Shown in pieces: positions 54,997 through 63,341 of a stretch of 64,000 nt of DNA (the stretch's first letter is position 1; each line of letters starts with the position of its first letter). The notes beneath the pieces are model-generated. The model made no database searches and was not told the DNA's origin. It saw only the letters and a list, made by a program, of their open reading frames with translations. A program made the translations under genes and the position numbers. Source of the DNA: Pseudomonas haemolytica. GTDB taxonomy: Bacteria; Pseudomonadota; Gammaproteobacteria; Pseudomonadales; Pseudomonadaceae. The stretch spans positions 434,001 to 498,000 of the forward strand of contig NZ_VOIW01000001.1 in the NCBI RefSeq assembly GCF_009659625.1, read 5' to 3'.

Positions 54997-55270
54997 TCTA
55001 GGGGGCGTTCTCAATTAGTTTCCCCCCCGCGCCGGGTCTGCTGCTGTGCAGGGCAAGGCGCGAGAAGCGTGGTTTGGTCATTCCAAATAAGCTTCGAGCA
55101 ACGCAGCCCTGCACAGCAGCAGGCCCGGCCCTTCGGGTTGTGCCTTAAAGCGGGCCATGCTGCGTTGCAGGCCTTGGAAAGGGAACAACCATTCCCAGCG
55201 GCCTGCGCCTTGCCTGGCCCGCTTTAAGGCGACAACGCGGTGGGGAAACTAATTGAGAACGCCCCCTAGA
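54997..55270. mobile_element. MITE-like palindromic element with 29-bp terminal inverted repeats
   Basis: A 274-bp unit. The left end at 54997-55025 (TCTAGGGGGCGTTCTCAATT and onward to TTTCCCC) is a perfect inverted match to the right end at 55242-55270. CTAG flanks both sides of the inner GGGGCGTTC...GAACGCCCC arms and may be a 4-bp target duplication as in the IS5 group. Inside are two large stems: 55031-55054 with 55106-55129 (24 bp, one mismatch) and 55142-55157 with 55215-55230 (16 bp, perfect). No coding capacity. Confidence 0.88.
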
Positions 55271-55562
55271 CATCAATGATGACCAACGCGCCTTTGCTAC
55301 CGGGCAGTACGGCATGAGCAGTACCGGCTTCTACAAGGTACATCTGGCCGGCATTCACACAGATTTCTTTATCGTCGATGCTCAAGCGCAACAGGCCGCT
55401 GACCACCAAAAGCCCTTCGTTGTAATCGTGGGTTTCTTCTTCATACGCACGCCCATCCATGCGCAACACCTTGATCCGCGCCGGGCCGACCTGGCCCAGG
55501 CTTGTGGATTGCCAGCTCTGCGGCAGATGCGCGGCTATGGCGGTGAAGTCCAATAACGGCAT
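55266..55562 (-). CDS. small cupin-domain protein
   Basis: A 98-aa single-domain cupin. Motif 1 is approximated by THDYNEGLLVVSG (His and Glu positions retained: H, then E-G-L) and motif 2 by GQMYLVEAGTAHAVLPG with the metal-binding His. Such mini-cupins bind a divalent metal, but the reaction is not predictable. The stop codon (TAG, 55266-55268) lies in the CTAG at the border of the palindromic element, so insertion of that element may have set the 3' end. It is the last gene of a leftward operon with the monooxygenase-like and FMN oxidoreductase genes. Confidence 0.83.
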   Translation of the reverse strand: MPLLDFTAIAAHLPQSWQSTSLGQVGPARIKVLRMDGRAYEEETHDYNEGLLVVSGLLRLSIDDKEICVNAGQMYLVEAGTAHAVLPGSKGALVIIDV

Positions 55563-55623
55563 GTGAACCTCCTTGGTTTCAGTGATGCCGTCGCTGGTCT
55601 GGCTCAGCGGGCAGTGGCTATGT

Positions 55624-55908
55624 TCAGAAAGCGTCCATTAACAACACCCGGCAGGGCTTGGCCTGATGCGCGTTGATCTGTGGCACCAGCCGGGTGAAGT
55701 GTTCCGTCTGGCAGTGTGCATCCAGCGCCGCCTGATCGGGCCACTGCTCAACGAAAATGAAGTGCCCGGGGTCTTTCTGATCGACAAATAAATCGTAGGC
55801 GAGACACAGCGGTTCCAGCCGGGTTTTTTCCACCAGCTCGGCGTACCACGGGCGCACGGTGTCCAGGTGTTCGGGCTGGATGAAATCTTCGGCGATGACC
55901 TTCAGCAT
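55624..55908 (-). CDS. ABM-domain (antibiotic biosynthesis monooxygenase-like) protein
   Basis: A 94-aa ferredoxin-like alpha/beta barrel protein. The ABM pattern is clear: MLKVIAEDFIQPEHLDTVRP, then LVEKTRLEPLCLAYDLFVD, FIFVEQWPDQAALDAHCQTE and HFTRLVPQI. Relatives include YgiN-type quinol monooxygenases, acting without cofactor on quinol-like compounds; many function only as small binding proteins. It is 15 bp downstream of the FMN oxidoreductase gene and 61 bp upstream of the cupin gene, all on the same strand. Confidence 0.85.
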   Translation of the reverse strand: MLKVIAEDFIQPEHLDTVRPWYAELVEKTRLEPLCLAYDLFVDQKDPGHFIFVEQWPDQAALDAHCQTEHFTRLVPQINAHQAKPCRVLLMDAF

Positions 55909-55923
55909 GGCAGGCGTCCTTAT

Positions 55924-57543
55924 TTAAGCCGCAGCGCTTTCATGCGGCTCAAAACTGTCCGCCCGGGCCATCTGCCACATGCGCGAATAGAACTCGCCAT
56001 TCACTTCACCCGTTAGCAATTCACCGGGCTTCAAGAACACATGCAACTGTGAAAACAGCTTGATCTCGGTCGCCGACATACGCCGCACCAAATGCTTGGC
56101 CGACAGCTGCGATGGATGATCCAGGCCAGCGGCGGCGAGCATTTCGGCCAGGGCGTGAAGCGTGTTGCGGTGGAAGTTGAATACGCGCTGGGCTTTGTCG
56201 GGCACCACCAGTGCGCGTTGGCGCAGCGGATCCTGGGTGGCGACGCCGGTCGGGCATTTGTTGGTGTGGCAGCTTTGCGACTGAATGCAGCCGATGGCGA
56301 ACATGAAGCCGCGCGCCGAGTTGGCCCAGTCGGCGCCGATGGCCAACACGCTGGCGATGTCGAAGGCGCTGACGATCTTGCCGCTGGCGCCGAGCTTGAT
56401 ATTGTCACGCAGGTTCAGGCCGACCAGGGTGTTGTGCACGAACAGCAGGCCTTCACGCAGCGGCACGCCGATATGGTCGGTGAACTCCACGGGTGCCGCG
56501 CCGGTGCCGCCTTCCTTGCCATCGACGACGATAAAGTCCGGGAGAATGCCGGTTTCGAGCATGGCCTTGGCGATGCCCATGAACTCCCATGGGTGGCCCA
56601 GGCAAAACTTGAAGCCCACCGGTTTGCCGCCGGACAGTTCGCGCAACTGGGCAATGAACTGCATCAACTCGATAGGCGTGGAAAACGCACTGTGGCGCGA
56701 TGGCGAGATGCAGTCTTCGCCCATCATGATGCCGCGGGTGTCGGCGATTTCCTGGGTGACTTTGTGCTTGGGCAGAATCCCGCCATGGCCGGGTTTGGCG
56801 CCCTGGCTCATCTTGATTTCGATCATGCGCACTTGCGGGTTCTGTGCCTGCACGGCGAAGCGTTCCGGGTCGAAACGGCCGTCGCTGGTGCGGCAGCCAA
56901 AATAGCCGCTGCCCAGTTCCCAGGTCAGGTCGCCACCGTTTTCCCGGTGGTAGGGGCTGATGCTGCCTTCGCCGGTATCGTGGGCAAAGTTGCCGAGCTT
57001 GGCGCCTTGGTTGAGGGCGCGAATCGCGTTGGCGCTCAACGAGCCGAAGCTCATGGCCGAGATATTGAACACCGATGCCGAGTACGGCTGCGTGCACTGT
57101 GGGCCACCGACCATCACGCGAAATGCGCTCGGGTCACTCAACGGCGCCGGGCGCATGGAGTGGCCGATAAATTCGAAGCCCGACTGGTACACGTCGATCA
57201 AGGTGCCGAAGGGTTTGTCGGCGGTTTCGTTCTTGGCGCGGGAATAAACCAGCGAACGCTGGGCCCGGGAGAAGGGCAGGGCGTCGCTGTCGGACTCCAA
57301 CAGGTATTGGCGGATTTCCGGACGAATGCCTTCCACCAGGTAACGGATATTGCCCAGGATCGGGTAGTTGCGGCGCACCGCATGGGGGCTTTGCAGCAGG
57401 TCGAAAATGCCGATCAGGCTGAGGATGCCGGTGACCAGGGTGATGGGCCACAGCCATTCATGTTCGATAAAGGGGAGGCTGGCGAGGGTGAAAATGACGC
57501 ACACGGCAAAGAAGGCGTAACGGCTTAACAAAGACAGGCTCAT
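55924..57543 (-). CDS. FMN-binding glutamate synthase-domain membrane protein
   Basis: A 539-aa protein from the ATG at 57543, which has AAGGAAA at the proper distance; the open frame extends to 57612 without a ribosome site. An N-terminal pair of hydrophobic helices (YAFFAVCVIFTLASLPF and WPITLVTGILSLIGIF) anchors it. The rest is the glutamate-synthase central FMN barrel: SFGSLSANAIRALNQGAK, GEGSISPYH, MSQGAKPGHGGILP, DGKEGGTGAAP, and a Cys cluster CIQSQSCHTNKCPTGVATQDP for a 3Fe-4S type centre. It lacks the amidotransferase domain. It is a flavin oxidoreductase of unknown substrate, first gene of the operon with the ABM and cupin proteins. Confidence 0.88.
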   Translation of the reverse strand: MSLSLLSRYAFFAVCVIFTLASLPFIEHEWLWPITLVTGILSLIGIFDLLQSPHAVRRNYPILGNIRYLVEGIRPEIRQYLLESDSDALPFSRAQRSLVYSRAKNETADKPFGTLIDVYQSGFEFIGHSMRPAPLSDPSAFRVMVGGPQCTQPYSASVFNISAMSFGSLSANAIRALNQGAKLGNFAHDTGEGSISPYHRENGGDLTWELGSGYFGCRTSDGRFDPERFAVQAQNPQVRMIEIKMSQGAKPGHGGILPKHKVTQEIADTRGIMMGEDCISPSRHSAFSTPIELMQFIAQLRELSGGKPVGFKFCLGHPWEFMGIAKAMLETGILPDFIVVDGKEGGTGAAPVEFTDHIGVPLREGLLFVHNTLVGLNLRDNIKLGASGKIVSAFDIASVLAIGADWANSARGFMFAIGCIQSQSCHTNKCPTGVATQDPLRQRALVVPDKAQRVFNFHRNTLHALAEMLAAAGLDHPSQLSAKHLVRRMSATEIKLFSQLHVFLKPGELLTGEVNGEFYSRMWQMARADSFEPHESAAA

Positions 57544-57684
57544 ACGGTTTTCCTTGGTTTCAACTCTGAAGGTCGATTGCCCATTCTGCGCCTGTCGATA
57601 AAGCACGGACAAGGATTGATCTTCCGGTCGCTGGTTTGTGCGTATCAGTCGCTGTCAAGAAAAAATATGCATCAGCATCATAGA

Positions 57685-57713
57685 GGAACTTATCGCTACA
57701 AAATCTCCAATAA
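57685..57713 (+). promoter_or_regulatory. weak hrp-box-like sequence
   Basis: GGAACT-N16-CCAATAA resembles the HrpL (type III) promoter consensus GGAACC-N15/16-CCACNNA with two mismatches, one of them in the important CCAC. It lies 90 bp before the start of the orphan gene. A match this loose can occur by chance. Confidence 0.25.
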
Positions 57714-57802
57714 CTGAGCATCTGGTTATGACCGGATCGCCGCGAGGCCAAGGACGCTTTTCTGAAGAGGGATTTATACCGACTGGAACGAGTGACTTGC
57801 GA

Positions 57803-58678
57803 ATGACTATATCGAGCAATCTGAATAATGCCCCGGGTTCCTGGATGGTTGCAGCTCCCCAACCCGACTGGAATAAAAGTGCGTTGACCGACTCACAGCG
57901 TGCGCAGATCGCCCAAGAGCACAAACTGATGGAAGGTATCGAGAAGCCCGAACAGGATGTGCGGCGAAAACCGGAATTCGCCACGGGCCGGCCTCCGGGG
58001 GATACCCGTACCGCTGAACAAATCATCGAGGACAATCCGATCCTCAAAAACCTGGGTCATCAGAAAGATATCAATCGTAAATCGGCCTACCTGATGGTGG
58101 GGGATTGGACGAGCAACAACAAAGACCCGCAGGCACGAGCCGATGCCGCATTCAACGCCGCGCGGGTGCTCAACTACATTGATACGTCCTTATCGGCTAA
58201 CGGTGAACATCGTGGCAAAGCCCACGACAATGGCGACCTTGAAGGCATTACCAGTAGCGGTGATGCCCGGCGCGGTACGCCGGCAGGCATGTGGAAGGAC
58301 TTTACGGAGCAGGGTTATACAGCCCTACGGGACGATCACCGCCTGGATGCGACTAACGATAGTCATGTCAGGGGCGACGGTACCAACAAAGACAACCTAC
58401 AGTGGGCCTCCGGTGAGGCCGGAAAAAGAACCTGGTTTATCCCGGGGCTCAGCAATATTCTCCTGGGCATCGGCGACTCGGATTCGGGGTTGGTCGGAGC
58501 TATCAAGGGGGCCAAGGCAGGTTTTGACAAGACTCGGGTTGACGGTTTTGATCACGCACTCGCCAGTGCCAAGCGGGGGGATATTTTGGGTGTCCTTAAA
58601 GGGTATGCCAATGCCGTGAAGAACAACGAGGCCACGCCGCAGGTGGTCAAGTCAGCATTGAATACGGGCGGCAGTTAA
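57803..58678 (+). CDS. hypothetical protein, possible HrpK/HrpF-like secreted protein
   Basis: A 291-aa hydrophilic protein from the ATG at 57803 (MTISSNLNNAPGSWMVAAPQ); the frame is open to 57638 with another ATG at 57728, and no start has a strong ribosome site. The N-terminus is rich in Ser, Asn, Pro and Gln with few acidic residues, as in many type III-secreted proteins. The middle has a Ca-loop-like stretch HDNGDLEGITSSGDARRG following a helix AAFNAARVLNYID. This faintly recalls the repeated units of HrpK/HrpF translocator proteins. A hydrophobic FIPGLSNILLGIGDS segment and SGLVGAIKGAKAG follow. The family assignment is a guess. It is divergent from the FMN oxidoreductase gene. Confidence 0.6.
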   Translation: MTISSNLNNAPGSWMVAAPQPDWNKSALTDSQRAQIAQEHKLMEGIEKPEQDVRRKPEFATGRPPGDTRTAEQIIEDNPILKNLGHQKDINRKSAYLMVGDWTSNNKDPQARADAAFNAARVLNYIDTSLSANGEHRGKAHDNGDLEGITSSGDARRGTPAGMWKDFTEQGYTALRDDHRLDATNDSHVRGDGTNKDNLQWASGEAGKRTWFIPGLSNILLGIGDSDSGLVGAIKGAKAGFDKTRVDGFDHALASAKRGDILGVLKGYANAVKNNEATPQVVKSALNTGGS

Positions 58679-58813
58679 GTCAGTTTGGTCAAGACGGTTG
58701 GAGCTCAAGCAGAAGAGAGGCTTGGCTCCCTGGAAATGGACTTCCAGAAAACCCATAGAACCTTGCAGTCTGTTCTTATTGCAATCGGTTCTCGTTTGAG
58801 TGCATTTGTTTGT

Positions 58814-58826
58814 GTTACTGTATAAC
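58814..58826. promoter_or_regulatory. Zur-like operator of rpmE2
   Basis: GTTACTGTATAAC differs from the site at 15353-15365 by two bases and has the same dyad. It lies 34 bp before the rpmE2 ATG. Zinc-independent L31 paralogues are classical Zur targets, so both identification and position agree. Confidence 0.78.
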
Positions 58827-58859
58827 AAATCAAACGCGCCCAGATGCCTCGGAGGCTCT

Positions 58860-59132
58860 ATGAAACCTGGTATCCATCCCGACTACCGCACCGTGCTGTT
58901 CCACGACACCGCTGCCGATGTGTTCTTCCTGATCGGCTCCACCGCCGACAGTGACCGCACCCACACACACAGTGACGGCAACACCTATCCCTACATCCCG
59001 CTGGACGTTTCCAGCGCGTCGCACCCCATCTACACCGGCCAGCAGCGCAAGACCCAGGCCGAAGGCCGGATTGCCGGCTTCAACAAGCGTTTCGCTTCGT
59101 TTGGCTCGAATCCGAAAAAAGCCGAGGCCTGA
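58860..59132 (+). CDS. rpmE2: zinc-independent (type B) 50S ribosomal protein L31
   Basis: A 90-aa L31 paralogue starting [20 protein letters not shown], with the [20 protein letters not shown] and FNKRFASFG family motifs. It lacks the CxxC zinc pair of the housekeeping L31, defining it as the C-minus form that replaces L31 under zinc starvation and frees ribosomal zinc. GGAGG lies four bases before the ATG. A Zur-like palindrome covers the promoter. It converges on the kinase gene with six bases between stop codons. Confidence 0.95.
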   Translation: MKPGIHPDYRTVLFHDTAADVFFLIGSTADSDRTHTHSDGNTYPYIPLDVSSASHPIYTGQQRKTQAEGRIAGFNKRFASFGSNPKKAEA

Positions 59133-59138
59133 GGGCGG

Positions 59139-60524
59139 CTAGACGGTTTGGCGAATGGGCAGCACCACCCGGAAAGTGGTGCCTTTGCCCAGTTCGCTGC
59201 TGACGGAGATGACACCACGGTGTTTTTTCACTATTCCGTAGGAGAGTGAAAGCCCCAACCCCGTCCCTTCGCCCACCGGCTTGGTGGTGAAGAACGGGTC
59301 GAAGATTTTCTGCAGCGTGTCTGGGGCAATGCCGCAGCCGTTGTCGGCGACTTCCAGCCAGATAGTCTCGCCCTCCACCCCGTTGCTGAGGGTAATGGTG
59401 CCACGCTCCGGGCCCATGGCTTGCGCGGCGTTGATCACCAGGTTCATCACCACTTGATTGAGCTGCGAGGCCAGGCACTCGATGTCCGGCAACGGTGTGC
59501 AGTGCTTGATCACATCGGCCTTGTACTTGAGTTCGCTGGCGACGATGTTCAAGGTCGAATCAATGCCCTGCTGCAGATTTGCCCACTGCCAGGTCTGGTC
59601 GTTGTCCACCCGGGAAAAGTTCTTCAAATCCTTGACGATCTGTACCACACGGCCAATGCCTTCCTTGGACTCGCGCAGCAGCGTGGGAATGTCTTCCTTG
59701 AGGAAATCCAGGTCCAGGCGCCGGCGCAGAGCTTCTAGATGCTCAGCGCCCGTGGCGGTTTCTGCCTGCCGATAGGCATCGAGCATTTCTTGCAGCTGGT
59801 TGAAGTAGCCGCCCAGGGTGCCAAGGTTGGAAGAAATAAACCCCACCGGGTTATTGATCTCGTGGGCCACGCCGGCCGCCAGTTGGCCCAGGGAAGCGAG
59901 CTTTTCCGATTGCACCAGTTGGCTTTCCAGTTGTTTGCGCTCGTCGATCTCCAGCTGTAAAGCCTGGCTTGCCAGGGTCAGCGCCTGGGTACGCTGCTCC
60001 ACCAAGTGCTCCAGGTGACTGGTCTGCAAGGATGCACGCCGCGCCATTTCCCATTTGGCGGCCAGGGTATTGGCCATCTGCTGCACTTCGATATTGTCGA
60101 AAGGTTTTTTCAGGATCAGCAGCCGGTCATGGGCGTGTAGGCGAAACAGCAACTCCTCCCAGGAATAATCCGAATACGCCGTACACACCACCACCTGCAG
60201 GTTTGGGTCGACTCGCCACAGTTCTTCAATCGTCTGGGCGCCGTCCCAGCCTTGGGGCATGCGCATGTCCACGAACGCCAGGGCATAAGGGCGTTGCTCG
60301 GCCATGGCGTGCTCGAGCAACGTCAGACCTCCCTGGCCACCGTAGGCCGAGTCCAGCTCGAACGTGGGGCCTTGCGGGTTTTCGCGGGCGCCGAACAGCA
60401 GGGCTTCCATATCGTCCAGGACCTGATTCTGCTCCAGGGGCGGCATGAGGATTTTGCGGAAGTCTTCGTGAATCGAGGGCGTGTCGTCGATCAGTAGAAT
60501 GCGCCGGTTCGTAGGTTCATTCAT
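59139..60524 (-). CDS. hybrid protein: N-terminal receiver fused to histidine kinase
   Basis: A 461-aa soluble protein. The receiver (about 8-150) has the acidic pair DD at 13-14, phosphoacceptor Asp86 in FVDMRMPQG, and Lys140 in LKKPF. A coiled segment (165-205) leads to the HisKA helix with His221 in [12 protein letters not shown]. The ATPase domain has the N box ([15 protein letters not shown]), G1 (ADNGCGIA), F (FDPFFTTK) and G2 ([12 protein letters not shown]). The receiver-kinase order, without membrane segments, suggests that it is phosphorylated by the upstream kinase and then signals on. Its ATG overlaps the stop of the preceding kinase gene (ATGA). No output domain is present, so the final target lies elsewhere. 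Confidence 0.9.
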   Translation of the reverse strand: MNEPTNRRILLIDDTPSIHEDFRKILMPPLEQNQVLDDMEALLFGARENPQGPTFELDSAYGGQGGLTLLEHAMAEQRPYALAFVDMRMPQGWDGAQTIEELWRVDPNLQVVVCTAYSDYSWEELLFRLHAHDRLLILKKPFDNIEVQQMANTLAAKWEMARRASLQTSHLEHLVEQRTQALTLASQALQLEIDERKQLESQLVQSEKLASLGQLAAGVAHEINNPVGFISSNLGTLGGYFNQLQEMLDAYRQAETATGAEHLEALRRRLDLDFLKEDIPTLLRESKEGIGRVVQIVKDLKNFSRVDNDQTWQWANLQQGIDSTLNIVASELKYKADVIKHCTPLPDIECLASQLNQVVMNLVINAAQAMGPERGTITLSNGVEGETIWLEVADNGCGIAPDTLQKIFDPFFTTKPVGEGTGLGLSLSYGIVKKHRGVISVSSELGKGTTFRVVLPIRQTV

Positions 60525-62332
60525 GCTTGGCCTGCTGCATCGTTGAGGGGGATTTGCAGGGTGAACACAGCACCCTTGCCTGGCCCGTCGCTATAGGCGC
60601 TAAGGCGGCCATTCATTTCAATCGCGGCCAGGGCGCAGCTGTGCAGCCCGAACCCATGGCCTTCCTTGCGCGTGGTGAAACCGTGGGTGAAGATCCGCGT
60701 CATGTTCTCGGCGGGGATGCCTTCGCCCTCATCCTTGACGCTGATTTGCACGAGGCTGTCCTCCACGGTGGTGATCGACAAAGTGATCTGGCGCGGGCGG
60801 TCGACGAGGTTCGACATCGCGTATTTGGCGTTGCTGATCAGATTGACCATGATCAGCAGCAGCCGGTGTTTGTCCGCCATCAACTCAGGCACCTGGGCGT
60901 ACTCCTTGACCACCGTCACATGGTGACGGTTGAGCGCGCCGGAGTTCATGCGCAGGGCGTCGTCCATCAAGGCGCTGATTTGCACGGGCTCCAGCACGCT
61001 GGAAACACCGGCATAGGATTGCTGGGTGGAGACGATGTCCTTGATGTGGTCCACGCTTTTGCTCAATTGCGCCAACTCATCGGTCAGGCCCTGTTGCTCG
61101 AGGGCGATGGCCTCCACCAGTTGGTTGAGGTAGCCGGGCAGCAGTTTGCCTTTCTCATCTTCACGCAGGTAAGCGCCAAGGTCATCCGGGTGCTGGTTGA
61201 TCAGTTGCATGGCCTTGCCCAGCCCCAGTGCCTTGCTGGTGCGCAGCTTTCGGGCGACCAGTTCGGCAGAGATGTTCACGCTGTTGAGCACGTTACCGAC
61301 GTTGTGCAGCACATTGGTGGCGATTTCCGCCATACCGGCCTGGCGGGCGCTGTCGAGCAGTTCGCTCTGGGCATTCTTGAGTTCCAGGGTGCGCGCCTCA
61401 ACGCGTTGCTCAAGGCTTTCATTGACCGCTTGCAACGCACGATTGACCCGGTTGATCTCGGCAAAACTGCGTAGCAGGCGGATGGCCAGGTACAACAGCA
61501 CCACCACCAGCAGGCTCGCAAACACCAGCAAGTAGCGGTGGTACTTCTGATCGATAAGGTCGGCGGCTGTCTGGTCCTGGTTGAGTTGGGTGGTCAGGGC
61601 GTCCAGTTGATCGGACAGGGGGATGGCGGCGATACGATCAAGCAGGTCGTTGACCTTGGGTTGCTCGCGCAGAATCAGCGAAATGTGATTGCTGAGAATG
61701 CCCACGGGTACCTGGAATGCATCGGGCAGGTTTTGTTGATTGATAGCCAGTTTGTTCAGGCCGACGAGGATGTCCGCAGCCCTGTCATCGCTCGTCACTT
61801 GGGCAAATTCCAGGGCGCTGAGCAGTAAGTCATAGGTGTCGGTGGCGATGCTTTGCTGTTGCAGTTTTTCGGCGTCTTCCAGTTGCAGGAAGTGAGCCTG
61901 GATGTCGTCCTCGGCCGTCGGCAAAAAGGCCAGGGAATTGCGCAGCACTGCGTTGTGGGATTTGAACTGTTCGACCAAGCGCGCCTTCTCCTGGATCGAC
62001 TGGCGATAAGCCGCCTGGGCGGTCTGCCAGTCGGCGGGGTTCGCGTGGCGATGTTGGCCTTCGCGGCGTTCCAGCGTGGCCCATAGCTCGCTCATCTCGT
62101 TGAGCGGGGCCACCAGCGGGTCGTAATTATGGGTGAGGGCGATCCGGGCCTTGAGCACTTCTACGTCCCATTGGGCGTTGAGTTGTTTGATCTGGCGGAT
62201 CAGGTCGCGGGACTCGGTGTAGGCAGTAGATGAGTCGCCGACCGACTTGAGGTACAGGAACACCAGCACCGAGGCCAGTATCACGGCGATGCCGCTGAGC
62301 GTGAGCAAGCTGGCCAGGCGTGACGATTTCAT
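60521..62332 (-). CDS. membrane sensor histidine kinase with helical periplasmic (DAHL-type) domain
   Basis: A 603-aa kinase from the ATG at 62332, which overlaps the peroxidase stop by 4 bp; an in-frame Met at 62350 lies inside the peroxidase gene. TM1 is at about 11-28 and TM2 at about 266-287. Between them lies an all-helical sensor of some 235 residues resembling the DAHL ligand domain. A coiled coil then leads to the unusual H box ATNVLHNVGNVLNSV (His343), typical of kinases with HNVGN. The ATPase domain has VNLISNAKYAM, DEGEGIP and GHGFGLHSCALAA. It is placed between the peroxidase and the receiver-kinase, so a redox or haem-linked signal is plausible. Confidence 0.9.
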   Translation of the reverse strand: MKSSRLASLLTLSGIAVILASVLVFLYLKSVGDSSTAYTESRDLIRQIKQLNAQWDVEVLKARIALTHNYDPLVAPLNEMSELWATLERREGQHRHANPADWQTAQAAYRQSIQEKARLVEQFKSHNAVLRNSLAFLPTAEDDIQAHFLQLEDAEKLQQQSIATDTYDLLLSALEFAQVTSDDRAADILVGLNKLAINQQNLPDAFQVPVGILSNHISLILREQPKVNDLLDRIAAIPLSDQLDALTTQLNQDQTAADLIDQKYHRYLLVFASLLVVVLLYLAIRLLRSFAEINRVNRALQAVNESLEQRVEARTLELKNAQSELLDSARQAGMAEIATNVLHNVGNVLNSVNISAELVARKLRTSKALGLGKAMQLINQHPDDLGAYLREDEKGKLLPGYLNQLVEAIALEQQGLTDELAQLSKSVDHIKDIVSTQQSYAGVSSVLEPVQISALMDDALRMNSGALNRHHVTVVKEYAQVPELMADKHRLLLIMVNLISNAKYAMSNLVDRPRQITLSITTVEDSLVQISVKDEGEGIPAENMTRIFTHGFTTRKEGHGFGLHSCALAAIEMNGRLSAYSDGPGKGAVFTLQIPLNDAAGQA

Positions 62333-63318
62333 AAGGGCTTGCCTGCCCATTCGCCGGTTAGCGTCTTGAGGAATTGGATGATCAGTGTCTTGTCCTCCGC
62401 CGAGGGGATTCGCCCCAACTGGTAGGTGAACATGATATCGACGGCCTCTTCCAGGGTATTGGCCGAGGCATCGTGAAAGTACGGAGCGGTGACTGCCACG
62501 TTGCGCAGGCTCGGTACCTTGAACACGTTGCGGTCTTCTTCATCTTGAGTGAGCAGGTAGCGCCCCAGGTCTGCGTCGGTCGGGTTGCCGCGGGCCGCGA
62601 AGTAATCGCCCATCACGCCGAACTTCTGGTACATGTTGCCGCCGATATTTGCACCCTGATGGCAGGCGATGCAGCCATAGTCCTTGAAGCGCTGGTAGCC
62701 GTACTTCTCTTGGGTCGTGAGGATATCGGTGTTGCCTTGCAGGTACTGGTCAAAGCGCGAATTGGGCGTGAGCAGGATCCGTTCATAGGTGGCGAGGGCG
62801 TTTTGCACGTTGGCTGGCGTCACGCCGTCGGGGTAGATCTGTTGGAATGCGGTCTGGTAGTTGGGCAGGGCGGATAAGGTCTTGACCACGGTTTTCCAGT
62901 CGTTGCCCATTTCCATGGGGCTGGTGACCACCTGCTCAACCTGTGCCTCCAAGGTATCGACCCGGGCGTCCCAGAATTGCTTGAAGTTCAGGCTGATATT
63001 GAACACCGTCGGCGTGTTGAGCCCGACCGGCTGGCCATCGAAGCCCAGGGAAAACGGCCGATTATCCACCCCCCCCGTTTCCAGGTGATGGCAACTGGCG
63101 CAAGACAGGCTGTTATTGACGGACAGCTGCGTTTCATTGAACAACTGACGGCCCAGCTCCACAGTGGCTGCATCCAGCATCGGCACCGGTGGCAGTGGTT
63201 TGAGCGGGCCATCCAGCGGCGCGGCCGTGGCCGGCTGGCAGGCGCCATACCCCAGCATGATGGCAAGGCCAAGCACCTGAGGTGATAGACGCAAAGAGCG
63301 TGGCAAGGCATGGCTCAA
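62329..63318 (-). CDS. di-haem cytochrome-c peroxidase family protein (CcpA/MauG-like)
   Basis: A 329-aa exported protein with signal peptide (cleavage near ATA, residue 32). Two c-type haem sites are present: CASCH (73-77) and CIACH (216-220). Further family residues are GLNTPTVFN, FWDARVDTLEAQ (about 115-126, which in this family includes the calcium/inter-haem Trp region) and YFHDASANTLEEAVDIM near the C-terminus, with Met residues that could serve as the distal ligand. It would reduce hydrogen peroxide in the periplasm using a cytochrome or azurin, or act on another substrate. It starts 23 bp after the EAL gene and overlaps the kinase gene, so it is the second of a four-gene operon. Confidence 0.9.
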   Translation of the reverse strand: MSHALPRSLRLSPQVLGLAIMLGYGACQPATAAPLDGPLKPLPPVPMLDAATVELGRQLFNETQLSVNNSLSCASCHHLETGGVDNRPFSLGFDGQPVGLNTPTVFNISLNFKQFWDARVDTLEAQVEQVVTSPMEMGNDWKTVVKTLSALPNYQTAFQQIYPDGVTPANVQNALATYERILLTPNSRFDQYLQGNTDILTTQEKYGYQRFKDYGCIACHQGANIGGNMYQKFGVMGDYFAARGNPTDADLGRYLLTQDEEDRNVFKVPSLRNVAVTAPYFHDASANTLEEAVDIMFTYQLGRIPSAEDKTLIIQFLKTLTGEWAGKPL

Positions 63319-63341
63319 GCGGTCGTTCCTTGGGCAGAAGG

